DNA of 64,000 bases from Anthoceros angustus (Eukaryota; Streptophyta; Anthocerotopsida; Anthocerotales; Anthocerotaceae). Position numbers and translations under genes: made by a program. This document shows positions 44,441-55,979 of the stretch, piece after piece; the stretch's first letter is position 1, and the number at the start of each line of letters is the position of its first letter. The notes under the pieces are model-generated. The model searched no databases and was not told where the DNA came from. It worked only from the letters and a program-made list of their open reading frames with translations. The stretch lies in contig MU008150.1 of NCBI GenBank assembly GCA_010909165.1, positions 496,001 to 560,000 on the forward strand. The letters run 5' to 3'.

Positions 44441-45780
44441 AGGGACCAGAAATATTCGTTGACACCTTTTTTTCACACTCACACTTTTGTTGGTTTACTT
44501 GTGTTGAGTGTCTTGGTTCTCTTGCATGTTTTTGCTGCCTCCACCTTGGGCAATGGATCCGAGTCTCATAGTTTGCGTTCAACCCCAATGTGCCTCATCA
44601 ATTCCCTTGGGTGGCAAGACTAGCTATATGGGACACTCGACCATTTTCACAATCGGGCTGCAAGATAGTCGCCATAGTGGCCATCGATGTGTGGGAGTAT
44701 GAGAACCCTCAGGTGCTAAATGGTCGAGTATTGGGTACTCACAATTGAGAAACCCTATCTTGCGCATGCAATACCGATTATTTGGCGGACGGGGAAGAAA
44801 GGTGCATGTACGGGCGCACAATTGAATGCACCCTCCAGGAGGGGGATGCACACAAGTCAGCTGAGATAAGAACTCCACAGTTAAGTAGCCTGCAGGTGGA
44901 TCTGTACCAGGATAAGGTGCCATCCCCTTAGTGGTTTGAAAGATTTGTAGATTGTCGCACTATGTGGGCGCACCGGCCTCCCTTGTGCGAGGTCTACGAT
45001 GTGAGATTTTCTACTTGATAATGATAATGATAGGTGTAGCCGACGATACGTTGTAGTTAAACCGTTCCCAGCAGTACTGGTGGACTCTCGTTTCGCTCAT
45101 TTTAATGTAACGTTGCCCAATTAGAACTCTTTGTGTCCCCGGCAGCCATAATTTTATGGATAAACTACTCCCTCTGTTTTCAAAAAACCCTCAAAGCCAA
45201 CATTTTTAGTTTTAAAAAGGGTAAAATTTGTTGCTTTTTTGGCCCATCTCCAAAAAGTGGAGTGTGTCACTACTCCTAAGAAGACCTTTTTAAGGGGACC
45301 AAATGTGTAACCATGCTTGCTGTATCAACCTACTTGCGACGATGAAGAATTTGGAAAGCATAACGTGTAAAAGTTTTGTGCTTGTGGATATTCGATATCA
45401 TTAATAGGGGAAATATCCATTATCAATTGTACTTATAAGATTGCTGGCTTTTTGGCTTCAGCTTCCTTGAATCCGGAATTGGAGCCGGTGTTGGCCAATG
45501 TTTCTTGATGAAAAGGGACAAGGTTCCCAACAAGACTCCTCATCTCCATTGATACACGTGAAACCTTTGGTGCCGTCGCTTGGAAAGTCTTCAAAATCCG
45601 CTACTTCTTGACCACGGTAATGCATATGACTCAACGGAAGTTCCGTCATAGGAGCTGCAATCGACGCTGTGTATAAGATTGGTACCAAAACCACATGAGG
45701 AACGTACTAAGTGCTCGCGCATGCATGACTACTAGGACTTATGTTTGTATATGATCATCTTTGTAATTTCTGGCTCATAC

Positions 45781-46150
45781 CTCGTGAGTGGCGTGGTCGT
45801 TTGAAACATGGGGAAACAATGGTCTCCTTTGCAGACATCCGAGTGACACTGCACAACCAGCGCCATGAACAAGTTGGCATGTGCAAATGAATCGATTGGA
45901 ACAAGCTGGCCAAATTCAAGCGTCACTCCATGTGCAGCTAGCTAGAAGTAAAGCATGACTCCCTTTGCATCCCTCTCGACAACACATGAAAAATTATGTA
46001 TAAGATACATATATATCAAGGTACCTTGAGGGCAAGACATTGATAAGCTCTCTTGATTTCTTGCTTAGAAGCGCCGGAAAGCAGGCCTAGCTCTTTCAAA
46101 GTGTGAGCTGCATCACGGTAGGATGTCTTTGACGTAGTTGCAACAATCTT
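45781..46150 (-). pseudogene. J-domain (DnaJ-like) remnant, two exons
   Basis: Exon 46150-46025 (start uncertain) reads SYRDAAHTLKELGLLSGASK and QEIKRAYQCLALK, helices I and II of a J-domain. A good donor (CAAG/GTACC) and an acceptor (TTGTGCAG) join it in phase to exon 45848-45781, reading CHSDVCKGDHCFPMFQ. In intact plant J-proteins this junction reads YHPD; here it is CHSD, so the His-Pro-Asp tripeptide needed to stimulate Hsp70 ATPase is lost. An upstream stop precedes the first exon. A further Cys-containing minus frame at 45694-45540 may be another exon. J-domain identity is fairly clear; the gene looks dead. Confidence 0.55.
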
Positions 46151-46629
46151 GCACCCCTTCTATTGCTGCCCTTACGATTTGTGCCCCCACAAAGGGACAA
46201 GGCCTTCAAAGTCAATTTTTGTCCGCAAAGGGATGTCTACAACGCTAATGCCAACATTGTAGATTGGTGTGAATTCCCAACTTGTTGCAGTTGGACACAC
46301 AATGTACTGCAAATGATGCGCTTTACAATGTAATGCGTTTACCCTACCTTTAGCTGCCTACCTATGTATTGCAAAGTGAGACCAAGGTCCAAAGAAGAAG
46401 AAAAAATGAACCTATCACTGGAATAATTTACAACATTTCAAGGCCCCGGGAGATATCGTCCACGATTGCTTGCAGCTTAATTCTTTGAATCAATTTGTAT
46501 CGCTGAAGTCTGTAACTGCCCGTCAATGCCGCTCGGGTGAGTTGTGTATTGTTCGTCTCAGGAGGCCGGACCATTTGGGAGCGCAACCTAGCTTGATGCA
46601 GCGAGAGCACAAGTCTTGACCAATATCAC

Positions 46630-47060
46630 ATGTAGCATGTACCGTCCCAGGAGTCTTGACACACGTGAGTGTCCCATCCCAAACGTGTCGTGTATCGGGA
46701 GTGTTTTGTCCCGGGAATCCTGGCGCGAGCAATTGTGCTGTTCTGGGACCCTCGAGTACATGGAGTGTTCCATTATGGGACTCATGGTGCGCGCAACAGT
46801 CGTATCCCAAGACTGTCGTGTACGTGTCACGAGTGTTCCATTATGGGACTCATGGTGCGCGCAACAGTCGTATCCCAAGACTGTCGTGTACGTGTCATGA
46901 GTGTTCCATTATGGGACTCATGCTGCGCGCAACAGTCGTATCCCAAGACTGTCGTGTACGTGTCATGAGTGTTCCATTATGGGACTCATGGTGCGCGCAA
47001 CAGTTGTATCCCAAGACTGTCGTGTACGTGTCACGAGTGTTCCGTCTCGGGACTCCTGAC
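46630..47060. repeat. 68-bp minisatellite
   Basis: Units start at 46763, 46831, 46899, 46967 and 47035 (GAGTGTTCCATTATGGGACT), an exact 68-bp spacing; diverged units extend left to about 46640. Each contains GTGCGCGCAACAGTCGTATC. Confidence 0.95.
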
Positions 47061-47184
47061 ACGTGCTAGTAGAACGTAACTTATGAAGGCTCCACATAAG
47101 GTATAAAAATATAGATCACCTAAAACCGGTTGCTTACATAGGACTTAAGGCCTCCTTTGGCTTTAGCTTCCACGGACTGAATAT

Positions 47185-47429
47185 TTCAACTAAATTTTAT
47201 AGCTAGTGACCATCTAGCAGCATAATGCAATTGTAATGACTTCGTTTCAACTAAATTTTATAGCTAGTGACCATCTAACAGCATAATGCAATTGTAATGA
47301 CTTTGTTTCAACTAAATTTTATAGCTAGTGACCATCTAGTAGCATAATGCAATTGTAATGACTTCATTTCAACTAAATTTTATAGCTAGTGACCATCTAG
47401 CAGCATACTGCAATTGTAATGACTTCGGT
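47185..47429. repeat. 61-bp minisatellite, four units
   Basis: The word CATAATGCAATTGTAATGAC recurs at 47221, 47282, 47343 and (as CATACTGC) 47404, with period 61. Units differ by a few bases. Confidence 0.95.
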
Positions 47430-47599
47430 TCTCATACCACGTGGTGATATACATCAACATCATACATCACTAGCGGCATGACACTGCCCTCGCATTCCAC
47501 ATAAACAGGGATGGGTGCATGGGCCGATGTAGACCCTATGCTAGCATCGAGATCTCGAGCTGGTGTAAACCCTATGCTAGCAACAGGATCTCCATTTCA

Positions 47600-47840
47600 C
47601 CGCCCCACTCCGTGCTCCTCTTCATAACATGCTTCATTAAGTCCCCTTGATCTTCAATTCGCCGCTCCACTCCGTGCTCCTCTTCATGGCATACTTCGTT
47701 AAGTCCCCTTGATCTTCAGTTCGCTGCCCCACTCCGTGCTCCTCTTCATGACATACTTCGTTAAGTCCCCTTATCTCCGGTTCGCCGCCCCACTCCGTGC
47801 TCCTCTTCATGACATACTTCGTTAAGTCCCCTCGGAGTAT
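47600..47840. repeat. about 62-bp minisatellite, four units
   Basis: The word CCACTCCGTGCTCCTCTTCA recurs about every 62 bp (47604, 47667, 47729, 47790), with TTAAGTCCCCTT between. Confidence 0.92.
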
Positions 47841-47975
47841 ATCCCCTTGGACTATATCCCCGTAAGTCTGCCTTTGTCTTTCCAGCTCGGCAACAACCCC
47901 TTCGAAGGACACACGAAAATCCAAATGTGGGCCATGCTGTACAATGTGATTACATTTGAGCTAAAAATTTTAATC

Positions 47976-49400
47976 CAGGTAATCCCGAACTAGGAAGGAA
48001 TACACGAGGCCGTCTATGTCTGTCCACCAGCTCTGGCATGGCTGCTTCCACGCCCTGATTTTGATTCTCCTCGTCTGCATCTCTTGGGCCTGCTCCCACA
48101 TCTGGGTGCTGGTGTATATCTTGGACATGGACACGTGAGCTGCCGCATCCTTGTTGTCAAGCTTCAGGGCTTCATGGAAAGCATGGCATCACACCTCCAC
48201 GTTGCCCCACTTTCGACAAGTGCCCAACAGTGTATGCCAAACTGCGGCATCGGGCACGACAGACATTGTCCTTCCCAGAGAACTTTGCTTCATCCAGTTG
48301 GCCTGCAAAACTTAGGAGATCCACCATGCATGTGTAGTGCTCCACCGTGGGTCTGATGCCGTAGCCTCTCCTTATGGCATCAAAGTGCTCTTGCCCCTGG
48401 TTCACCAGACCTGTATGGCTTCATACTGTTAGCAAACTGAGAAATGTTGAGCCGGTTGGGCTCATGCCATTCTCTCTCATTTGTTGATAAAGATGAAAGA
48501 CCACTTGACTGTCTCCTTGTCGAGTATAGCCTGCAATCAGTGCATTCCAGGCCCCCACGTCTCTCTCCTGGAAAGTGTCAAAAACCTGCTGTGCCTCCCC
48601 CATGCTGCCACACTTCCCGTAAATGTATATCAAACTGTGGGCTACAATCACATCAGCTTCAGCTCTTGTTCTTTGATCTGTGCGTGAAGCCGCCTGTCCC
48701 AATGACAAGTATGGCCTGCTTATACTGTCCAAGTGTAACATAAGCTGAAATCATAGCAGACCACGTGAAAGCGTCTGGTTCCTCCACCATGTCGAAAACA
48801 TTCACACCTTCTTGCAACCTGCCATGAGAAGCATACATCCGAAGAATGTGATTGCACAGGAACGTATCCCACTCAAGCCCCTTCTTCACGCTGAGAGCAT
48901 GCACACGGCGTCCCAGAGGCAGATTCCTCTTAGCCACACATTCCCTTAAAACCACATGAAGGAGAGACTAGGAAATACTACACTCTGCCTGCACCAGTCC
49001 TCCGAGACCCTCAACGGCCTCAGCGATCTGCCCCTGCAGACATAGCCTCCTAAATATTTCAGCCATCACAGCCCTGCAAAGATTACCATATTCCGGCACA
49101 CTCCAGCTGCACAACGGCCCCCCATGCAAATCCAGAGCAGCCAGCTGCGGATCCACCCAAGCTGGCTTTGAGACGTTGTCCACCCAGAGGACCTCCTGGG
49201 ACTCCTTTTGCCGGAAGTCAGGCGACCGGGAGCTCCTCTTATCATGCCTGTTATCCCACCAAAGCGTGGGATCCAGAAAAAATCGTTGCCAGAAGAGCTC
49301 CTGGCGTCTATCCTGGCTGGAACATCCGTCTCCAGCCAGATCTCCTCTTGGGCGAGGTCCCATTGTTGCACAGGTGCTGCACCTCGCAGCTTCCTTGCGT
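47976..49400 (-). pseudogene. PPR pseudogene with N-terminal PDF-like motif
   Basis: Read down from about 49400: a segment FFLDPTLWWDNRHDKRS, SPDFRQK, EVLWVDNVSKPAWVDPQL, then IAEAVEGLGGLV, a stop, ECVAKRNLPLGRRVHAL, MYASHGRLQEG and WSAMISAYV. It then jumps to IYIYGKCGSMGEAQQVF, WNALIAGYTRQGD, HYTCMVDLL and the E-motif-like tail KIRAWKQPCQSWWTDIDG. Compared with the intact gene at 49900-52287, about five PPR repeats in the middle are missing and several frame shifts are present. WWDNR...SPDF...LW(V/L)D is the shape of the PDF motif of plant organellar single-stranded DNA-binding (OSB) proteins. It lies head to head with the intact gene. Confidence 0.75.
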
Positions 49401-49899
49401 TCCGACAGCCGATTCTTGAAACCCAGGTGGGCGGGAGCTCTCCCTACAATCCCTGTAAACCTCCAGCCAACCATGTCTGGCAGGGGCAAGCCTGGAAACT
49501 ACGCATCGACGAGGAGGCTCTAACCTGCAGCTCATCATCAGGATCTGTGGGTGGCGACCGTTATCAGCTTGAGAAGCAGACTTGCCTGATTGTGTGGAGC
49601 ACGCCATAGAAGACACCGGCCAGAGAAGACAAGGTTCCTCGTGGATATGTCGTTCATCCGACATAGACTGAGCCCTAGTAGGCTAGCATTCTGAAGTGAG
49701 GCCTTCGTTGCACCGACAATGGAGATGGTTTGTGCTTCCAAGTCTTTCAGAGAGCAGAACGTGAAAGGCTGCATATTTTGCTGGCAATTCTTCGAAATTT
49801 TCGATAGTGTCTCCGTCTTCACAGTTGATGCAACAAGATGGATGCATCATACTAATCTGCTGAGTTCGTCGATGCTTCGATTGATTGCAGTTGAAGATT

Positions 49900-52287
49900 A
49901 TGGTTTCCATGCTTAACAAATTCCAGCCCCTCTATGGACACATCCAACCTGAAGACACTCCAAATCTTCTGCGGGAGAAAAAGAGGAGGAAATTTGGTTG
50001 TGTGATATGTGCAATGCATACTGGGACCGAGCGCTTGTGGCTAGACAGATTGTCCAAGCCAGTTTCCGTGGATGCGGAGCTGGCTGCTGTGGATTTACAG
50101 ATGGGGCGTCATGGCGCTACATCCAAATGGGATGGACGTGAGCCTGCAAGATACGAAAGGAGAGTGTCGGGTGAAATGGTAAGGAAGCTATGTGAGCAGG
50201 GGCAGGTTGCTGAGGCCGTGGAGGGGCTGGGAGTTCTGGTGCACGGTGACGCTCTTGTTCCCCAATCTCTCTTTTACACTGTGCTGAAGGAATGTGTGGC
50301 TAGGAAGGATTTGTCTCTGAATCGCCGTGTTCATGCTCTCATCGTGAAGGAGGGGTCTGAAGAAGACACGTTCCTGTGCAACCACATCTTGCGAATGTAT
50401 GCTTCTCATGGCAGGTTGCAAGAAGCTATGGATGTGTTCAAGAGAGTCTCCAAACCAGATGCCTTCACGTGGTCTGCCATAATCTCTGCGAATGTTAAGC
50501 AGGGAGAGGATAAGCAGGCCATAGAGCTATATCATCGGATGCGGGGGTCGAGTGTGAAGCCAGATGGGCATGTTTTTGTTGCAGCCCTTCAGGCTTGTGC
50601 GAGGGGAGCAGACCTGAAGTCTGGGCAGGAGGTGCATGCTGATGTTGTGGCTACTGGCGTAGAGCGTGATTTGTTCGTTGGAAGTGGGTTGGTGGACATG
50701 TATGCGAAGTGTGGCAGCTTGGAAGACGCTCAAAGAGTGTTTGACTGTCTTCCTCAAAAAGATTTGGTAACTTGGAGTGCCATGATAGCAGGATATTCCC
50801 AGCAGGGCAGGGGGCAGGAAGCCCTTACTCTCTACAGGGCTATGCATGAAGCGGGCGTTGTAGAACTCGATTCTGTGACATTTGTGTGCGTCCTGCAGGC
50901 TTGTGCCAGTGTGGGTACTGCGGCTTTGGAGCAGGGGAAGCAGCTTCATGCACAGATTGGAGACCTAGGACTTCAAGCTGATGTCTTCATAGCCAGCAGT
51001 TTGGTGAATATGTACGCAAAGTGTGGCAGCCTGGGTGATGCCCAAAGAGTCTTTGACGGGCTTCCTCAAAAGGATATGGTGACCTGGAGTGCCATGATAG
51101 CAGGATATGCGAATCAGGGCATGGGGCAGAAGGCCCTTGATCTGTACAGGGATATGCAAGAAGAAGGCATCATTGCACTCGATTCTATGACATTTGTGTG
51201 CCTCCTCCAGGCATGTGCCAGTGTGTGCAACTCGGCCTTGGAGACGGGAAGGCAGCTTCATGCACAGATTAGGGAACAAGGACTTCAAGATGATGTGTTT
51301 GTGGCCAGCAGTTTGGTAAGCATGTATGCCAAGTGTGGCAGCTTAGAGGATGCTCGGGCCGTGTTTGACAGCCTTGGTGAGAAAAATGTGGTGACCTGGA
51401 GTGCGATGATAGCAGGATATTCCCAGCAGGGCATGGGACAAGAAGCCCTTGGTCTTTATAGGGCTATGCAACTAGAAGGGATTGTTGCACCCAATCCCGT
51501 GACATTTGTGTGCCTCCTTCAGGCTTGTGCAAGTGTAGCAGCCTTGCATCTGGGAAGGCAGCTTCATGCACAGATAAAAGAACAAGGGCTTCTAGGGGAT
51601 GTGCTTGTAGCAGTCAGTTTGGTGAACATGTATGGAAAGTGTGGTAGCATGGTTGATGCACGTCAGGTTTTTGAAGCGTTAACAGGAAGAGATGTTGTTG
51701 TCTGGAATGCACTGATTGCAGGGTACACCAATCAAGGAGACAGTGAGGAGGTCCTTGATCTGTTCCTCAGAATGGAAGAGGATGGCATACAGCCAGATAG
51801 CATCACGTTTCTTAGCGTCCTGACAGTATGCAGTCATACAGGTCTAGTGCACAAGGGGCGAGAGTATTTTGAGGCTATGACCCGACAGTATGGCATCACT
51901 GCCTCCGGAGACCACTACACATGCATGGTGAATCTCCTGGGCCGTGCAGGACACTTGGACGAGGCACTAGCTTTAGTAAGGACAATGCCTGTACAGCCCG
52001 ATGCTGCAGTTTGGCACAGTCTGTTGGGTGCTTGTCAAAAGTGGAGCAACGTAGAGGTGGGACGCCATGCGTTCGAGGAGGCAGTAAAGCTAGACAGGAC
52101 AGATCCCACAGCACGCGTGTTGATGTCGAACATAAACACCAGTGCCCTGATGTGGGAGAGGGCACAGAAGTTGCATGCGGAGAGAATAAGAATTAGGGCA
52201 TGGAAGGAGCCAGGCCAGACCTTGTGGACAGACATGGATGGACTGGTCTACAGCTTCTTGGTTGGGGAGAACAAGCACCCAAATTGA
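49900..52287 (+). CDS. PLS-class PPR protein with E domain
   Basis: One long frame of 795 residues from the ATG at 49900; an acceptor TTGATTGCAG at 49890 and an open frame beyond the ATG suggest an upstream exon. Near residues 35-65 ERLWLDRLSKPVSVDAELAA matches the second half of the PDF-like segment in the neighbouring pseudogene. From about residue 100, P/L/S pentatricopeptide repeats follow (MYAKCGSLEDAQRVF, WSAMIAGYSQQG and similar, repeated five times), then the E motifs (VWHSLLGACQKWSNVEVG ... RIRAWKEPGQTLW ... SFLVGENKHPN) and a stop. No DYW deaminase domain. Such proteins bind organelle RNA and specify C-to-U editing sites, recruiting a deaminase in trans. No transit peptide is visible, consistent with a missing first exon. 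Confidence 0.85.
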   Translation: MVSMLNKFQPLYGHIQPEDTPNLLREKKRRKFGCVICAMHTGTERLWLDRLSKPVSVDAELAAVDLQMGRHGATSKWDGREPARYERRVSGEMVRKLCEQGQVAEAVEGLGVLVHGDALVPQSLFYTVLKECVARKDLSLNRRVHALIVKEGSEEDTFLCNHILRMYASHGRLQEAMDVFKRVSKPDAFTWSAIISANVKQGEDKQAIELYHRMRGSSVKPDGHVFVAALQACARGADLKSGQEVHADVVATGVERDLFVGSGLVDMYAKCGSLEDAQRVFDCLPQKDLVTWSAMIAGYSQQGRGQEALTLYRAMHEAGVVELDSVTFVCVLQACASVGTAALEQGKQLHAQIGDLGLQADVFIASSLVNMYAKCGSLGDAQRVFDGLPQKDMVTWSAMIAGYANQGMGQKALDLYRDMQEEGIIALDSMTFVCLLQACASVCNSALETGRQLHAQIREQGLQDDVFVASSLVSMYAKCGSLEDARAVFDSLGEKNVVTWSAMIAGYSQQGMGQEALGLYRAMQLEGIVAPNPVTFVCLLQACASVAALHLGRQLHAQIKEQGLLGDVLVAVSLVNMYGKCGSMVDARQVFEALTGRDVVVWNALIAGYTNQGDSEEVLDLFLRMEEDGIQPDSITFLSVLTVCSHTGLVHKGREYFEAMTRQYGITASGDHYTCMVNLLGRAGHLDEALALVRTMPVQPDAAVWHSLLGACQKWSNVEVGRHAFEEAVKLDRTDPTARVLMSNINTSALMWERAQKLHAERIRIRAWKEPGQTLWTDMDGLVYSFLVGENKHPN

Positions 52288-54639
52288 ACACTTTCCCAAT
52301 GCATTCCACCCAAACCTGAGAGTTTCCTTTGACTGTCAATACAATCGGAAGGAGGGATGTGAATTACCACGCAGTCTTTCATGTTGACATATGTCATGTG
52401 AGGACACTCTCAAGGTCTCCAAGTCCCTTCTTCTTTCAATCCATTGCTGTCGAGGTTTCATGACATTCTTGATCAAGATTCAGGAACTCATTTGACCTAC
52501 ATAAATCCGGCGAAAACGAGCAGCTTGTAACGGGAGGTGGAGGGTTTAGGGTCTAGGTTTAGGGTTCAGGACTATGGGCTTAGGACTATGCACCCGAGAC
52601 GAAGACGTTGACCTCGTTCTGTGGGACAGCTATCGGCTCATTCGTGCTGGAAGCCTATTTGGATTCGGGAGCCTACCATTTGAACACATTGTGCAAGACT
52701 CTGCCTCCGGGTGCTCGGATGCGTGCCCGCAGTTCAATTACGCTTGGTGTGTCCTGGGAGGCAGGACACCCTGTGCCCCGTTTGCTGGTGACCGGGAGCT
52801 AGCATTGTGAGTGAAAACTGCAATGTGAGAGCTCGGCTTTGGTAGCCGGTATTGTAGAGCCGTAGTGAGCTGATCCTTGGTTTGATTGTACTGGCGTGGT
52901 GTGTGAGATGAGGCGGGCGCCAGCTCCCCCATGTAGCTCTGAGTTTTGTGGAAGAATGGGTGGGCACAACAGATCCGTGGGGCAGTAGGTCAGACAGGGG
53001 GGATGTTTAATCCGTACGCCAAGATTTTGTCGATGCAAGTCTCCTCATGGTCCGCTGCAACTAGATTCAACCTTGTGGAAGAAGGTTTCGGTGTGGGTTT
53101 TCTCCACTCCACAATTTAAGCAGCGAGCCAGGATTTGTTGGGCTCCCTGTCCTCGCACCTATGAAAGCAACAAGGTTAGCTTTGCTCTGAGCCTTGTTGA
53201 AGAAAGGGTTGCTACATTGACAAGATTTCTGGGCAGATGGAGGGATACGTGTATGAACTCTAAACTTCAACCAGCGACCTGACACTTGGTCTGTACATTC
53301 AGAGGGCTGGATATTTGAGGGAGCGAGCGTGTGTTGGGTTTGCATGTAAAATTTGTGATTCAACCGTAACATGTCGGATGTCTAAAGTCTCTCTATAGAA
53401 AAAAGTGAATCTTCGTCATTTTATCATGTTAACTCTTGAGTATATGTTGGGAGCACCTTTACATGGTGGTGTGATCCTATATTACCTTTACGTCCTTGAG
53501 TAAGTAAGGGTCTTGGATGTTGAGTTGCAGCAGTTGGATTTTCGCAGGAGTTGGAGGCAAGACCTTGTTGACACGGCCAACTCGGTGAAATCAGGGGTGC
53601 AACACACTGTTTGCGGACAGGAAGACGGTCATGTGAGAGTCCATGAGAACGCTGAGCTACGAATTGTTGAGCAGGTCTGTGTCACACCCACCCCCTCCTT
53701 TTTCCTTGGGGACTCGTCTGTCAACTGCAGTTATGAAACTGGATTCTGTTATGTGCATTTGAAAATGTGGCCTCTATCCATCTTGCCATGTGATTCTCTG
53801 CAAGTGTATTGGTCATTGGATCCGTGTATGCGTATGGTACTTTTAGAAGCTGCTCAATTTCAGTGTTTTCGATGAGATCTTTGGCTCCATCTTAGTAGAC
53901 AAGGAAGTACCTCTTTCTGGAGGCATACATCTGAACCCTTCAGTCCTCCATTTTCTGCACGGGTTTAGGGTCCCAGGTCCTTTAGTGTCCGCCTTGTCTG
54001 GCATGTGGCTCCCATGTTTGTCAAGTCTCACTGAAATCCACTTCGGTTCCACTTTGCTGTGAATCAGGCCAGAGTTTACCAAGCAACCACTGAAGCATTC
54101 CCCTCATTCTGGTGACTTAGAGTTCGCCGCCACCGGAAGGAGTTCACAGTAGACAAGTCGCAGGAAACACAGATCCTACGACTGCTCTATTGTAACCTCC
54201 TTCGGGCGGCCGCGAACCTCGAGAAATATTACTGACGAGTAAGACGCCCAGCGGACGATTTTTCTTTTTGTGTGTACGAGAGGCAACTTGACTCTTTCTA
54301 GTTTTACTCACTGTTTCCTAGCGTCTTTCAGGTTTCACTGTGCCCAGGCCATGCGTCTCTTCATTTCTACCAGTATAGGGGGGCCGAACAATAGGTTCGG
54401 CAGGTAAGTAGGATTCCCGTTTAAGGGTGTGTACAGGTTCCGTGTCTCCACTCTTATAGTAGCAGAAATAAAGAATATTATTTTAAATATATAGAAACTA
54501 CTTCAAACTATATAGAAACTATTTCAAACTCTAGTTGCCCTAATAAATATGAGCTACAAGGGCCTTGTCTCCATTGCTTGTTGTTCTCTTGTCTAACACA
54601 AAATGCTTTTCAGCCTTCGTTTGTCATGGTTTCAAAGCT
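52288..54639. other. no supported gene
   Basis: The 3' flank of the PPR gene and AT-average DNA. Short frames on both strands (for example plus 53513-53875) show no motif. A TTTAGGGTC-type telomere-like word at 52545-52570 is too short to call a tract. Confidence 0.45.
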
Positions 54640-55185
54640 CTAAGTGCCTATGAGTATGCCTATGGTTTCAAAGCTCTAAGTGCCTATGTGCATGCCTATT
54701 TCTCTGAGTGTGTTGAAGCTTGTGTGTTACCCAGAGTGTGTTGAAGCATCTATGGTACTCGGAGCTATTGAAGCATCTATGCTACATCTATGGTACTCGG
54801 AGCTGTTGAAGCATCTATGCTACATCTATGGTACTCGGAGCTGTTGAAGCATCTATGCTACATCTATGGTACTCGGAGCTGTTGAAGCATCTATGCTACA
54901 TCTATGGTACTCGGAGCTGTTGAAGCATCTATGCTACATCTATGGTGCTCAGAGCTGTTGAAGCATCTATGCTACATCTATGGTACTCGGAGCTGTTGAA
55001 GCATCTATGCTACTTGACGTGAGTTAAGGAGAAGTTTCCTCAGTGTGTTGAAGCATCTATGCTACTTGACGTGAGTTAAGGAGAAGTTTCCTCAGCGTGT
55101 TGAAGCATCTATGCTACTTGAAGTGAGTTAAGGAGAAGTTGAAGCATCTATGCTACTTGAAGTGAGTTAAGGAGAAGTCGTTTGG
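54640..55185. repeat. 38-bp and about 52-bp minisatellites
   Basis: 38-bp units (TCTATGGTACTCGGAGCTGT...) recur with exact spacing from 54787 through 54977 (54787, 54825, 54863, 54901, 54939, 54977), with a degenerate unit before. Then larger units with CTATGCTACTTGACGTGAGT and AAGGAGAAGTTTCCTCAG recur three to four times to about 55180. All share TTGAAGCATCTATGCTAC. Confidence 0.93.
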
Positions 55186-55900
55186 CTATGGCTTGCCCTT
55201 GAGTACTCTTGTATGGATCAATTCGTGGGCAGTCGCTCTTGGACTTCTTGCAACGGGATTGTTGTGAGTTCCTTGGGCAAGATGAAAGCTAAGAGTAGGT
55301 TGCAACTTAGGCTTGCGCTTCCCGAGATCAGAGGCAATAGATTGGTCAAATTTGCAAGTGCACGTAGGGGAGACTGAGGTTGTGCTAACCCTATAGGCCA
55401 AGCAACAAACCGACAGAATCAAGAACATTTTGCAATTAGAATTGAGTCTCTTGTGGATCAGGTTATTATGGGGACAATATGTTTTTCTGAGGCTCTCACT
55501 ACTAAGGAGATGGTGGTTGCAACACCCAACTTGAGCCCCAATGGCAATGCTTGCATCCTTCCTACTATAATATTACATGGAGGCGAGAGGCTATTCATTT
55601 TCTTTGTCATTAATCTTTGCATTCTAGTCATTATGATAGTATGCAATGAACTAATATTTGCTCCAAGATTAGAGGCGGTATTAAGCCCAAGAATAGACTT
55701 GCCTCTTCCTTAGATGTTGATGAAGATGATGTCATTTGAGGTAAGCACTTGAATTCATATATGCACTTCCTCGACAAACAACCAAGCAAAACAAATCTAA
55801 CACGCAGATGTATAGTTGCAAACCAATCCCCACGATAATGTGAGACTCAAGTCAAAACATTATCATTAGTAGGACTACATATGTATGCACCTCTTGTAGT
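55186..55900. other. no supported gene
   Basis: Short frames on both strands. The minus frame 55428-55186 is basic and may be part of the gypsy remnant that follows, but no motif supports this. Confidence 0.35.
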
Positions 55901-55979
55901 GCATTGTGCACAAAACCAATCTTCCTGAAATGTCGTCAAGAGGTGGTTGAACAAAACATGCGGTATCCCCTATTGCAAT

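Larger units (their letters stand above)
41010..45534. repeat. tandem duplication, two units of about 2.25 kb
   Basis: Unit 1 is 41010-43300 and unit 2 is 43301-45534; both start AACAAGAAGCCTAGAAAGAA and end with CAAGGTTCCC just before the next AACAAG. The order of internal landmarks is identical: GTTGTCGAGCGTTGGTACCG, the CACTACTAGAAAA word, the telomere-like tract, TGGCGGACGGGGAAGAAAGG, and TTGCTGGCTTTTGGGCTTCC. Differences are mostly small indels. A short third start (AACAAG) at 45529 marks the end. No host gene is supported within. Confidence 0.9.

Noticed and set aside
46523-47069. Open frames through the 68-bp array on both strands
   Set aside because: 68 is not a multiple of three, so the frame would change each unit; the apparent proteins are repeat artefacts.
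46630-47840. CRISPR-like array
   Set aside because: The units are contiguous without unique spacers and the DNA is eukaryotic; these are minisatellites.
50188-52299. Antisense open frames within the PPR gene
   Set aside because: Shadows of the strong sense coding sequence; no independent motifs.
52540-52575. Telomere-like words near 52.55 kb
   Set aside because: Only two or three degenerate TTTAGGG-like words; too short to separate from chance.
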